From JBHIKY01 sp042139015 (GTDB lineage: Bacteria; Bacillota; Bacilli; Bacillales; Marinococcaceae), in NCBI RefSeq assembly GCF_042139015.1, contig NZ_JBHIKY010000015.1, positions 26,732 through 90,731 on the forward strand: a stretch of DNA of 64,000 nt. Reading direction: 5' to 3'. The notes beneath the pieces are model-generated. The model did not search any database. It had not been told where the DNA came from and saw only the letters and a list, made by a program, of their open reading frames with translations. Of this stretch, positions 49,883 to 57,654 are shown piece after piece (the first letter of the stretch is position 1; each line of letters starts with the position of its first letter). A program made the position numbers and the translations under genes.

Positions 49883-50550
49883 TACGTATCTTTCCCTTCG
49901 TGAACAGGTTTATCAGCCTGGTGGGCATGAAGTTCTTTTTTCAGTTTTTCTATTTCCGTTTCCATTTCTTTAAATTTATCGGCAACAGGGTCAGGAAGCA
50001 GGTGGTGGTCAAGATCGCCTCGTTCTACCTTTACTCCTTCTCTGACAACTACCTTTGCAGGAATACCGACAACTGTCGAATCAGGTGGAACTTCCTTTAA
50101 CACGACAGAGCCTGCCCCTACTCTCGAGTACTCTCCAATCCGCATGGAGCCGAGAATTTTAGCCCCTGTAGCTATCAGGACATTATCTTCAATGGTTGGA
50201 TGACGTTTTCCCTTTTCTTTTCCTGTACCGCCAAGAGTCACCCCTTGATAAATGGTGACGTTGTTCCCAATTTCGCATGTTTCCCCGATGACCACTCCCA
50301 TGCCGTGGTCGATAAATAACCGCTGGCCGATTACCGCTCCGGGGTGAATCTCGATGCCTGTGATAAAGCGGCTGAATTGAGAAAGCAGGCGGGCCAGGAA
50401 GTACAATTTCTTTTTCCACAGCCAATGGGCGACCCGGTGCCCCCAGATAGCGTGAACACCTGAATAGGTAAGTACGACTTCAAGACGGCTTCTTGCGGCC
50501 GGATCCTGATCAAATACAACATCAATATCACTTTTGAATGTCTTCCACAT
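49882..50550 (-). CDS. cysE: Serine O-acetyltransferase
   Basis: A 222-residue left-handed beta-helix acetyltransferase (hexapeptide repeats over about 60-175: FIDHGMGVVIGETCEIGNNV, GVTLGGTGKEKGKRHPTIED) that makes O-acetylserine, the first step of cysteine synthesis. The catalytic His lies in IDHGMGVVIGE. ATG at 50550 with GGAGAG upstream matches the family N-terminus MWKTFKSDIDVVF. The T-box in its leader couples supply of cysteine to tRNA-Cys charging. Confidence 0.97.
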   Translation of the reverse strand: MWKTFKSDIDVVFDQDPAARSRLEVVLTYSGVHAIWGHRVAHWLWKKKLYFLARLLSQFSRFITGIEIHPGAVIGQRLFIDHGMGVVIGETCEIGNNVTIYQGVTLGGTGKEKGKRHPTIEDNVLIATGAKILGSMRIGEYSRVGAGSVVLKEVPPDSTVVGIPAKVVVREGVKVERGDLDHHLLPDPVADKFKEMETEIEKLKKELHAHQADKPVHEGKDT

Positions 50551-50603
50551 GCCTTTTCTCTCCTCTCCATGTAAGAAAAGCACAAATGCCTGGAAATGAA
50601 TGT

Positions 50604-50855
50604 AAATAAAGAAAACGCCCCTGTGCTTGTAGCACAGAGACGCTTTCGGCGCGGTTCCACTCTGTTTAAAAGGAGAGCGGCCCAGCGCTTTCCTTTTCCC
50701 TTATCAGATAACGGTATTTCTACCGCTTCCGCCTACTCGTATTCAGCGGAAGGCTCAGGGATGCATCTTCAAAACGTGCTTTCGGGGGCCGCTTTCAGCT
50801 GCGGTCGGCCCTCTCTGTACAGGAAGCGATCGTTTTTACTTTTTCCCGTCGGCGC
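50604..50855 (-). ncRNA. T-box riboswitch, cysteine-specific, of the cysE-cysS operon
   Basis: All landmarks can be read on the minus strand: the stem I start GACGGGAAAAAGTA; specifier-loop sequence GAAGATGCATCCC with TGC (Cys) codon at 50765-50763; the antiterminator T-box AGAGTGGAACCGCG near 50652-50666; and the terminator AGCGTCTCTGTGCTACAAGC then ACAGGGGCGTTTTCTTT. Uncharged tRNA-Cys should stabilise the antiterminator and raise cysE-cysS expression. The gap 50551-50869 is occupied by this element. Confidence 0.95.
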
Positions 50856-50869
50856 TCTTCATCTTATAT

Positions 50870-52330
50870 TTATACTTGAACTGCTTGTTTTAGACGTGTC
50901 TGAACAACTTCTTTTCCTAAAAGCGCTATCGCGTGGGGCAGCTCCGGACCGTGAGTCTGGCCAGTTACAGCGACTCGGATCGGCATAAACAGCTTTTTCC
51001 CTTTATGGCCGGTTGCTTTTTGTACTGCTTTCACTGCAGCCTTTATCTCAGTCGGCTCAAAAGTATCCAGATCACTGAGTTCTTTTGAAAATTGAGCCAG
51101 AACCTCTGGCACCTGCTCTTCGGACAGTACCTTATTTGCTTCTTCATTATACGATATCTCTGTCTTAAAGAACAACTCTGTAAGCTCAACGATTTCTGCC
51201 GCATAATGCATTTGCTCCTGATAGAGCTCTACAAGTTTTCTGGTGAATTCACGGTCTTCGTCGGTTACTTCGGCTGAAATCCGGCCGGCTTTTTGTAAAT
51301 GAGGCAGCGCGAGCTCCGTTAATCGGTCCGGGTCTGCTTGCTTCACATACTGGTTATTCATCCAGGCTAGTTTATCTGTATCAAATACAGCCGGCGCTCT
51401 CGATACCCGCTCGAGACTGAACTGTTCTTCGATCTCCTCTAAGGAAAAAATTTCTTCTTCGCCGACAGGAGACCATCCGAGTAAAGCAAGGAAGTTCACG
51501 AGTGCCTCTGGTAAATAACCAAGCTCTTTATACTGCTCCACAAACTGCATGATAGACTCATCCCGCTTGCTCATCTTCTGCCGGTCTTCATTCAGGATGA
51601 GAGAGGCGTGGGCGAAGGTTGGTTTTTCCCATCCGAATGCCTCAAATACGAGGGCCTGTCTTGGTGCGTTAGAAAGATGCTCTTCCCCGCGGATTACATG
51701 CGTGATTTTCATTAAATGGTCGTCCACGACGACCGCAAAGTTATAGGTGGGGATTCTATCTTTTCTCGCGATAACAAAATCGCCGATTCCTTCGGTTTCA
51801 AAGGTTACATTTCCGCGGACATCATCTTCAATGACAACGCTCCGTTTTTCTGGCACGCGGAAACGCACCACTGGCTTAATACCCTGATCTTCAAAGGCCT
51901 TCCGCTGCTCTTCTGTTAAATCACGGTCACGGCCGCTGTATTTAGGCGCCTCACCCCGCGCAAGCTGATCCGCCCGTTCTTTTTCCAGTTCTTCCTCCGT
52001 CATATAATCATAGTAGGCCTTGCCTTCATCGAGCAGCTGCTGAAGGTACTTTTCATATATGTCCAATCGCTCCATACATCGGTAAGGCTCATAAGGACCA
52101 CCCACATCGACACTCTCGTCCCAGTCGATTCCAAGCCATTTCATACTGTTCATCAGTTTCTCTGTAGCTGTTTCAACGTTTCTCGCCTGGTCGGTATCCT
52201 CTATGCGGATAATAAATTTTCCATTCTGACTTCTCGCGAATAAATAATTAAAAAGAGCGGAGCGTGCACCTCCAATATGAAGATGGCCCGTCGGACTCGG
52301 AGCAAACCGTACTCTTACTTCTTGGCTCAT
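50870..52330 (-). CDS. gltX: Glutamyl-tRNA synthetase
   Basis: A 486-residue class I synthetase. HIGH motif LHIGGARSALFNYLFA, KMSKS-type motif QKMSKRDESIM. Bacillales lack glutaminyl-tRNA synthetase and use a non-discriminating GltX that also charges tRNA-Gln (family knowledge). It follows ispF by about 50 bp; the cysE T-box follows it. Confidence 0.98.
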   Translation of the reverse strand: MSQEVRVRFAPSPTGHLHIGGARSALFNYLFARSQNGKFIIRIEDTDQARNVETATEKLMNSMKWLGIDWDESVDVGGPYEPYRCMERLDIYEKYLQQLLDEGKAYYDYMTEEELEKERADQLARGEAPKYSGRDRDLTEEQRKAFEDQGIKPVVRFRVPEKRSVVIEDDVRGNVTFETEGIGDFVIARKDRIPTYNFAVVVDDHLMKITHVIRGEEHLSNAPRQALVFEAFGWEKPTFAHASLILNEDRQKMSKRDESIMQFVEQYKELGYLPEALVNFLALLGWSPVGEEEIFSLEEIEEQFSLERVSRAPAVFDTDKLAWMNNQYVKQADPDRLTELALPHLQKAGRISAEVTDEDREFTRKLVELYQEQMHYAAEIVELTELFFKTEISYNEEANKVLSEEQVPEVLAQFSKELSDLDTFEPTEIKAAVKAVQKATGHKGKKLFMPIRVAVTGQTHGPELPHAIALLGKEVVQTRLKQAVQV

Positions 52331-52380
52331 ATATTACACCTTCCATTTCGAAATTATTTTAGTAAACAATAATGTGCTTT

Positions 52381-52851
52381 TTAGACAAGCAGCACGACGG
52401 CATGAGCAGCAATTCCCTCTTCTCTGCCGACAAAGCCCAGTTTCTCGGTTGTTGTCGCTTTAACATTAATTTGCGACATTTCATTTGCCTCTAATAGAGT
52501 AGCAATCCTTTCACGCATTGCTTCAATATGCGGTGCCATTTTTGGACGTTCAGCAAGGATCGTGCAGTCAGCGTTCCCAATCTGATAACCGTGTTTTTTC
52601 ACAAGCTGAAATACGTGTCCCAGCAGTTTTGCCGAATCGGCATCTTTATATTCCGGATCTGTGTCGGGAAAATGCGCCCCGATGTCCTGCTCCCCCATCG
52701 CTCCTAATAAAGCATCCGCGAGCGCATGTAAAAGAACATCTGCATCAGAATGTCCGAGCAGCCCTTTCTCGTAAGGAATTTCTACTCCGCCAATAATAAG
52801 GGGGCGGTCCTTCGCCAGTTGATGTACATCAAAGCCGTGACCTATTCTCAT
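52381..52851 (-). CDS. ispF: 2-C-methyl-D-erythritol 2,4-cyclodiphosphate synthase
   Basis: A 156-residue IspF of the MEP isoprenoid pathway. Metal ligands Asp8 and His10 in GHGFDVHQL and His42 nearby in LGHSDADVLLHALADALLG are intact. It forms the cyclodiphosphate from the product of IspD/IspE and lies 6 bp after ispD. Confidence 0.98.
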   Translation of the reverse strand: MRIGHGFDVHQLAKDRPLIIGGVEIPYEKGLLGHSDADVLLHALADALLGAMGEQDIGAHFPDTDPEYKDADSAKLLGHVFQLVKKHGYQIGNADCTILAERPKMAPHIEAMRERIATLLEANEMSQINVKATTTEKLGFVGREEGIAAHAVVLLV

Positions 52852-52857
52852 GAGCGC

Positions 52858-53550
52858 TCAGTCTCCTTTCCGCTGTGTCAAAATAGCTTTTGCGACCATC
52901 ATATCTTCAGGGGTTGTCAGCTTGATATTATCATAGCTTCCTTCTACAATATGTACCTTAAATCCAAGCCTTTCAACCAGACTTGTATCGTCGGTTCCAG
53001 AAAAATTATCCGCCGCCGCTTTATTATAGGCCTGCATGACAATTTTGAATTGAAAAGCCTGCGGAGTCTGGACGCCCCACAGCTGAGAGCGCTGCATCGT
53101 TTCTGTGACTACACCGTTTTCTACTTTCTTTACCGTGTCCTTCATTTTTGTACCGAGCACTGCGGCTCCCATTTCAGCAGCCTCCCGCACTAACGAGTGA
53201 ATGCTGTCAGCCTGCACAAAAGGACGGGCGCCGTCATGTACAAGCACAAGCAGCTCTTTATTATCATCAAGAATTTTCAGGCCTTCATATACACTATCCT
53301 GACGCTCCCGGCCTCCTGCAATGACATCTGTCACCTTCGTAATGTTCCATTCGTCGAACAAGCTGCTCATATCTTCTTTTTCGGAAGGATTCACTACCAC
53401 GATAATACGTTCACACCAGGGATCCTTCTCAAACACAGAAACGGTGTGAATAATAAGTGGGGAATTCTCCAGCATCAAAAATTGTTTATTGTGACCGGCC
53501 TTCATCCGCTTTCCCTGCCCGGCTGCCGGTATTATTACTGTATATTTCAT
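52858..53550 (-). CDS. ispD: 2-C-methyl-D-erythritol 4-phosphate cytidylyltransferase
   Basis: A 230-residue nucleotidyltransferase (MKYTVIIPAAGQGKRMKAGH; VLVHDGARPFV) of the MEP pathway: CTP + MEP to CDP-ME. ATG at 53550 with GGAGAGG upstream; a longer frame of 12 codons is not needed. Adjacent to ispF, so two steps of the pathway are made together. Confidence 0.97.
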   Translation of the reverse strand: MKYTVIIPAAGQGKRMKAGHNKQFLMLENSPLIIHTVSVFEKDPWCERIIVVVNPSEKEDMSSLFDEWNITKVTDVIAGGRERQDSVYEGLKILDDNKELLVLVHDGARPFVQADSIHSLVREAAEMGAAVLGTKMKDTVKKVENGVVTETMQRSQLWGVQTPQAFQFKIVMQAYNKAAADNFSGTDDTSLVERLGFKVHIVEGSYDNIKLTTPEDMMVAKAILTQRKGD

Positions 53551-53650
53551 CTTACCTCTCCAATATATATCTAAATGCACCTGCAACTACTTCATAATAC
53601 ACTTCCTTCCTCCATTTAAGCAATAACATGGTGGAGAAGCAATACCAATG

Positions 53651-53680
53651 AAAAATCCCCTGCCAGCAATACAACAGGGG
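53651..53680 (-). terminator. Intrinsic terminator after yacL
   Basis: On the minus strand CCCCTG, 18-base loop, CAGGGG and ATTTTTC, 14 bp after the yacL stop. Confidence 0.75.
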
Positions 53681-53693
53681 AGTAAACATGTAT

Positions 53694-54797
53694 TTAAAGT
53701 GCTTTTTCCATCAGCTTGGGCTTCGCGAAAATCATCCGGCCTGCGCTGGTCTGCAGAACACTCGTCACTACCACTTCGATGGTTTTGCCAATATAATCAC
53801 GGCCGCCTTCGACCACGATCATCGTTCCATCATCCAGATAGGCAATGCCCTGATTTTGTTCTTTCCCATCTTTAATCACCTGAACATGCATTTCTTCTCC
53901 AGGAAGCACTACCGGCTTCACAGCGTTGGCAAGATCATTAATATTTAAAACCTCTACTCCTTGAAGGTCACACACTTTATTCAAATTAAAATCGTTTGTC
54001 ACAACCATACCGTTGCGTACTTTAGCCAGCTTCACAAGCTTACTGTCCACTTCTTGAATCTCTTCAAAGTCCCCTTCGTATATTTCAACCTCCACTGCCA
54101 ATTCTTTTTGAACTTTGTTTAAAATATCAAGCCCGCGCCGGCCGCGGTTTCGTTTGAGAACATCCGAGGAATCTGCTATATGCTGAAGCTCCTCGAGTAC
54201 AAACTCGGGTATGACCATAGTTCCTTCAATAAATCCTGTCTGGCAGATGTCTGCGATTCTTCCGTCAATAATGACACTCGTATCGAGAATCTTATCCTTT
54301 GACTGAGACCCAGTCTCTCCATCCTCCCGTTTCTTATCCTTTGCTGCGGCACGGCTCGCAGGAAATAAGCTCATAAGCTCATCTCGTTTTTTAAAACCTA
54401 CCTGAAACCCGAAATATCCGAGAAAAAAGGTAATAAATGTTATAAAAATTGGCAAAACGGAGCTTATCACTGGAATAGCTACTGAATTAAGCGGGATACC
54501 AATGAGAAAGGCAACGACTAAACCAAATACAAGACCGAGTGTCCCAAAAAGTACATCTGTGACCGGTGCTCTGACGATGGCTTCTTCAATCAGCTTCATT
54601 CCATTGACGATATAATCTGCAAACCAGAACGTTGCCAGGAACAATAATACAGCACCAATTAAGCCACCGGCGTAAGGGTTGGTCAACCAGGCTGGAATTC
54701 CAGTAAGATTAAATAATGCTATAAGTTCGGGTATAAATATAAATCCCAGCGTTGCTCCGGCAAGTATAAAAAATAATTGAACAATTCGCTTTAACAC
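53694..54797 (-). CDS. PIN-TRAM domain membrane protein (YacL type)
   Basis: A 367-residue protein: four membrane spans within about 1-140, a PIN nuclease-like domain (about 165-300; acidic residues in DTSVIIDGRIADI and TNDFNLNKV) and a C-terminal TRAM RNA-binding domain (about 305-360). The GTG at 54797 with AAAGGAGG upstream gives this N-terminus. The family is conserved beside disA and ispD in Bacillales, but its substrate is not known. It has its own promoter at 54955-54984. Confidence 0.93.
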   Translation of the reverse strand: MLKRIVQLFFILAGATLGFIFIPELIALFNLTGIPAWLTNPYAGGLIGAVLLFLATFWFADYIVNGMKLIEEAIVRAPVTDVLFGTLGLVFGLVVAFLIGIPLNSVAIPVISSVLPIFITFITFFLGYFGFQVGFKKRDELMSLFPASRAAAKDKKREDGETGSQSKDKILDTSVIIDGRIADICQTGFIEGTMVIPEFVLEELQHIADSSDVLKRNRGRRGLDILNKVQKELAVEVEIYEGDFEEIQEVDSKLVKLAKVRNGMVVTNDFNLNKVCDLQGVEVLNINDLANAVKPVVLPGEEMHVQVIKDGKEQNQGIAYLDDGTMIVVEGGRDYIGKTIEVVVTSVLQTSAGRMIFAKPKLMEKAL

Positions 54798-54954
54798 GTG
54801 TACAGCACCTCCTTTCACCATTATAGACAAATACCTGTAATTAAAACCTACGAAACTTAAATTCTCCTATTATCAGCAGGTTTTATATAATAAAATAGTT
54901 CACTTTAAATGTAGCAAATATTTCCGAAAATGTCTCTATTTTAAATAATTTTTT

Positions 54955-54984
54955 ATTATATCGTGAATAAATTGTAACGGTCAA
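54955..54984 (-). promoter_or_regulatory. Promoter of yacL
   Basis: Minus-strand TTGACC (54984-54979), 18-bp spacer, perfect TATAAT (54960-54955), just after the disA stop; a leader of about 150 AT-rich bases follows. Confidence 0.75.
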
Positions 54985-54991
54985 CTTCGAC

Positions 54992-56071
54992 TTAAATATG
55001 GCGGTCGATAAATAGCTGTTCCTGAATGCGGTGGAGCCCTTCTTTTATTTGTTTAGCCCTTGCCCTGCCCACACCTTCGATCTTATCTAATTCTTCGATG
55101 GTAGCGACCATTATGTCGTTTAAAGTAGCATAGCCCTCCACCAGATTTTCGATCACCCCGGCTGGCAGGCGTGGGATTTTATGAAGTATCCGGTAGCCCC
55201 TGGGCTTAAGAGCCTGCTCCTGCGGCTTGGTCCGGTGGGAATAGCCAAGCATTTTCATAATAACGCCTTCATCCATCAATTCTTCATTAGTAAGTCTTTT
55301 CAATTGTTCGAGAATGCCGCCGGGGTTCATATCGGTTCTTTTCATGTAGTCCTTTGTCAGGTAAAACGCTTCTTTTTCTGTATTAGATACAAGTTCGTCG
55401 AGCTGCATGGTTATTAACCGTCCTTCGCTCCCAAGCTCCATGACATAATTAAGAATTTCTTCTTTAATCCGCATGACCAGCTCCACCCTGTGCATCACCT
55501 GCACAACATCCTGAAACGTGACCAGCTCTTCGAATTCGAGTGCTCCAAGGTTCGTAATGCTCTGGTCGAGCACTGATTTATATTTTTCCAGCGTCTGAAT
55601 GGCCTGATTTGCTTTTGTTAAAATCATTCCCATATCCCGGAGCGAATAGCGATGCTTGCCTTTATAAAGAGTAATGACACGACGCCGCTGCGAAATCGAT
55701 ATGACAAGATTGCCTGTTTGGCGGGCCACCCTTTCTGCTGTGCGGTGCCGGATCCCCGTTTCTTTCGATGGAATAGCATTATCAGGAATAAGCTGGGTGT
55801 TGGCATGCAGTATTTTCTTTGCATCCTTTGTTAAAATAATGGCTCCATCCATTTTAGCAAGTTCATAAAGATTAGCCGGGGAAAAATCGCAATTTATATG
55901 AAAGCCGCCGTCGACGATTTCTCTGACTTCTTCCGTATGGCCAAGAACGATTAATCCGCCTGTATTGGCCCGCAGGACATTATCGAGCCCCTCTCTTAAT
56001 AAAGTGCCGGGAGCAACGAAACGCAGAACTTCTCTGATAAAAAAATGGCGGTCCTGCTCAGTTTTTTTCAT
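54992..56071 (-). CDS. disA: DNA integrity scanning diadenylate cyclase DisA
   Basis: A 359-residue DisA. The N-terminal DAC domain makes cyclic di-AMP from two ATP (DGAIIL; RHRTAERVARQTGNLVISIS), followed by a helical linker and a C-terminal RuvA-like helix-hairpin-helix domain that feels branched DNA (IEGVGRARAKQIKEG). ATG at 56071, eight bases after GGAGGAGG, is the start. It follows radA by 39 bp; RadA is known to regulate DisA in B. subtilis, which fits their pairing. Confidence 0.98.
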   Translation of the reverse strand: MKKTEQDRHFFIREVLRFVAPGTLLREGLDNVLRANTGGLIVLGHTEEVREIVDGGFHINCDFSPANLYELAKMDGAIILTKDAKKILHANTQLIPDNAIPSKETGIRHRTAERVARQTGNLVISISQRRRVITLYKGKHRYSLRDMGMILTKANQAIQTLEKYKSVLDQSITNLGALEFEELVTFQDVVQVMHRVELVMRIKEEILNYVMELGSEGRLITMQLDELVSNTEKEAFYLTKDYMKRTDMNPGGILEQLKRLTNEELMDEGVIMKMLGYSHRTKPQEQALKPRGYRILHKIPRLPAGVIENLVEGYATLNDIMVATIEELDKIEGVGRARAKQIKEGLHRIQEQLFIDRHI

Positions 56072-56110
56072 GCCATGTTCCTCCTCCACCGCTGAATATC
56101 ATGCTCGTAT

Positions 56111-57493
56111 TTACCAGGAAGCTCCCTGTCCTGTTAAGGTGATGTCTAAAGATTCTTCAAGCGTTCCCACGCCGACCACTTCAATATTATCGGGGAACGT
56201 CCAGCCCCCGATATTTTTAGAAGGAATGACAGCCCTCTTAAATCCGAGCTTTGCTGCTTCGGCAACTCTTTCTTCGATGCGGGACACACGACGGATCTCC
56301 CCGGTAAGGCCGACCTCGCCGATGACTACATCCGTTGGGCTGGTAGCCTGGTTTCGAAAGCTTGAAGCTACACAAATAGCGATAGCTAGATCTACTGCCG
56401 GTTCATCCAGCTTCACGCCGCCCGCCACATTTATATAGGCATCCTGATTTTGAAGAAGCATACCAAGCCTTTTTTCAAGTACAGCCATTAATAAAGCAAT
56501 TCGGTTCTGGTCGACTCCTGTGGCTGTCCGGCGCGGGTATGCATAGCTTGACGGAGCGATCAGCGCCTGCAGTTCTACAAGGACCGGGCGCGTCCCTTCC
56601 ATCGATGCCACCACGACAGAACCGGATGTTCCTTCTGAGCGGTCCCCAAGAAAAATTTCTGATGGATTGGTTACTTCCGCAAGTCCCATCTCTTTCATTT
56701 CAAAAATCCCGATCTCATTCGTAGATCCGAACCGGTTTTTCACGGCTCGTAAAATCCGGTAAGTATGGTGCCGTTCCCCTTCAAAATAAAGGACGGAGTC
56801 AACCATATGCTCCAACAGCTTCGGACCGGCAATTGATCCCTGCTTCGTCACATGTCCGACTATAAAGACAGCAATACCGCGGCTTTTTGCAACCTTCATA
56901 AATGTAGAAGTTGATTCTCTGACCTGTGCTACACTTCCGGGTGCAGAGGTGATATCAGAGTGATGAACGGTCTGAATGGAATCTATCACCACAAGCGAAG
57001 GTTTTATCTCATCAATCGCCCGCTCAATCTGATCCATATCTGTTTCTGCGTAGACATATAAATGATCCGCATTTGCACCAAGGCGGTCCGACCGGAGCTT
57101 TGTCTGCTGAATCGATTCTTCCCCGGATATATACAAAATGCGGTGATTTTGTTTGGCGAGCACCGCTGACATTTGTAAAAGGAGAGTTGATTTACCGATG
57201 CCCGGGTCACCTCCGACGAGCACCAGGGAACCAGGAACGATGCCGCCGCCGAGGACACGGTTCAGCTCTTTTATCTCGGTTAGTACACGCGGCTCTTTTT
57301 CTCCGGCTACCTTTGTAATTGACTGCGGCTTTGAAGAAACCGAGAGGGTGCGCCTTACTCCGCTTTTCTGCTTCGCAGCATCCAGCTCTTCTACCATTGT
57401 ATTCCAGCTGTTACAGCCCGGACAGCGGCCCATCCACTTGCTCGTTTCATAGCCGCAGTCCTGACATACAAACTTCGTTTTCGTCTTTGCCAT
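56111..57493 (-). CDS. radA: DNA repair protein RadA (Sms)
   Basis: A 460-residue RadA: zinc finger CQDCGYETSKWMGRCPGC at about 10-27, RecA-like ATPase with Walker A GGDPGIGKSTL, the RadA-specific KNRFGSTNE motif and a C-terminal Lon-like domain (ATSPTDVVIGEVGLTGEIR). It helps branch migration in recombination. It begins 161 bp after the clpC stop and its terminator; no strong promoter could be named between them. Confidence 0.98.
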   Translation of the reverse strand: MAKTKTKFVCQDCGYETSKWMGRCPGCNSWNTMVEELDAAKQKSGVRRTLSVSSKPQSITKVAGEKEPRVLTEIKELNRVLGGGIVPGSLVLVGGDPGIGKSTLLLQMSAVLAKQNHRILYISGEESIQQTKLRSDRLGANADHLYVYAETDMDQIERAIDEIKPSLVVIDSIQTVHHSDITSAPGSVAQVRESTSTFMKVAKSRGIAVFIVGHVTKQGSIAGPKLLEHMVDSVLYFEGERHHTYRILRAVKNRFGSTNEIGIFEMKEMGLAEVTNPSEIFLGDRSEGTSGSVVVASMEGTRPVLVELQALIAPSSYAYPRRTATGVDQNRIALLMAVLEKRLGMLLQNQDAYINVAGGVKLDEPAVDLAIAICVASSFRNQATSPTDVVIGEVGLTGEIRRVSRIEERVAEAAKLGFKRAVIPSKNIGGWTFPDNIEVVGVGTLEESLDITLTGQGASW

Positions 57494-57599
57494 CTCTCGC
57501 TCTCCCTCCCGGAAAAGTAATGGAGGTAACTAAAGTGTACCGCTTAATTATGATGAAACTATGAACAACCTATGAAATATTTTTCTGATTAACCGGGTA

Positions 57600-57640
57600 G
57601 TAAAACGACTGCCTCCGGCGAAATTGCCAGCTGGCAGTCG
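57600..57640 (-). terminator. Intrinsic terminator after clpC
   Basis: On the minus strand CGACTGCC pairs with GGCAGTCG, with a second inner stem CTGGC/GCCGG, followed by TTTTA; 15 bp after the clpC stop. Confidence 0.8.
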
Positions 57641-57654
57641 AGTGAATTAGATAT

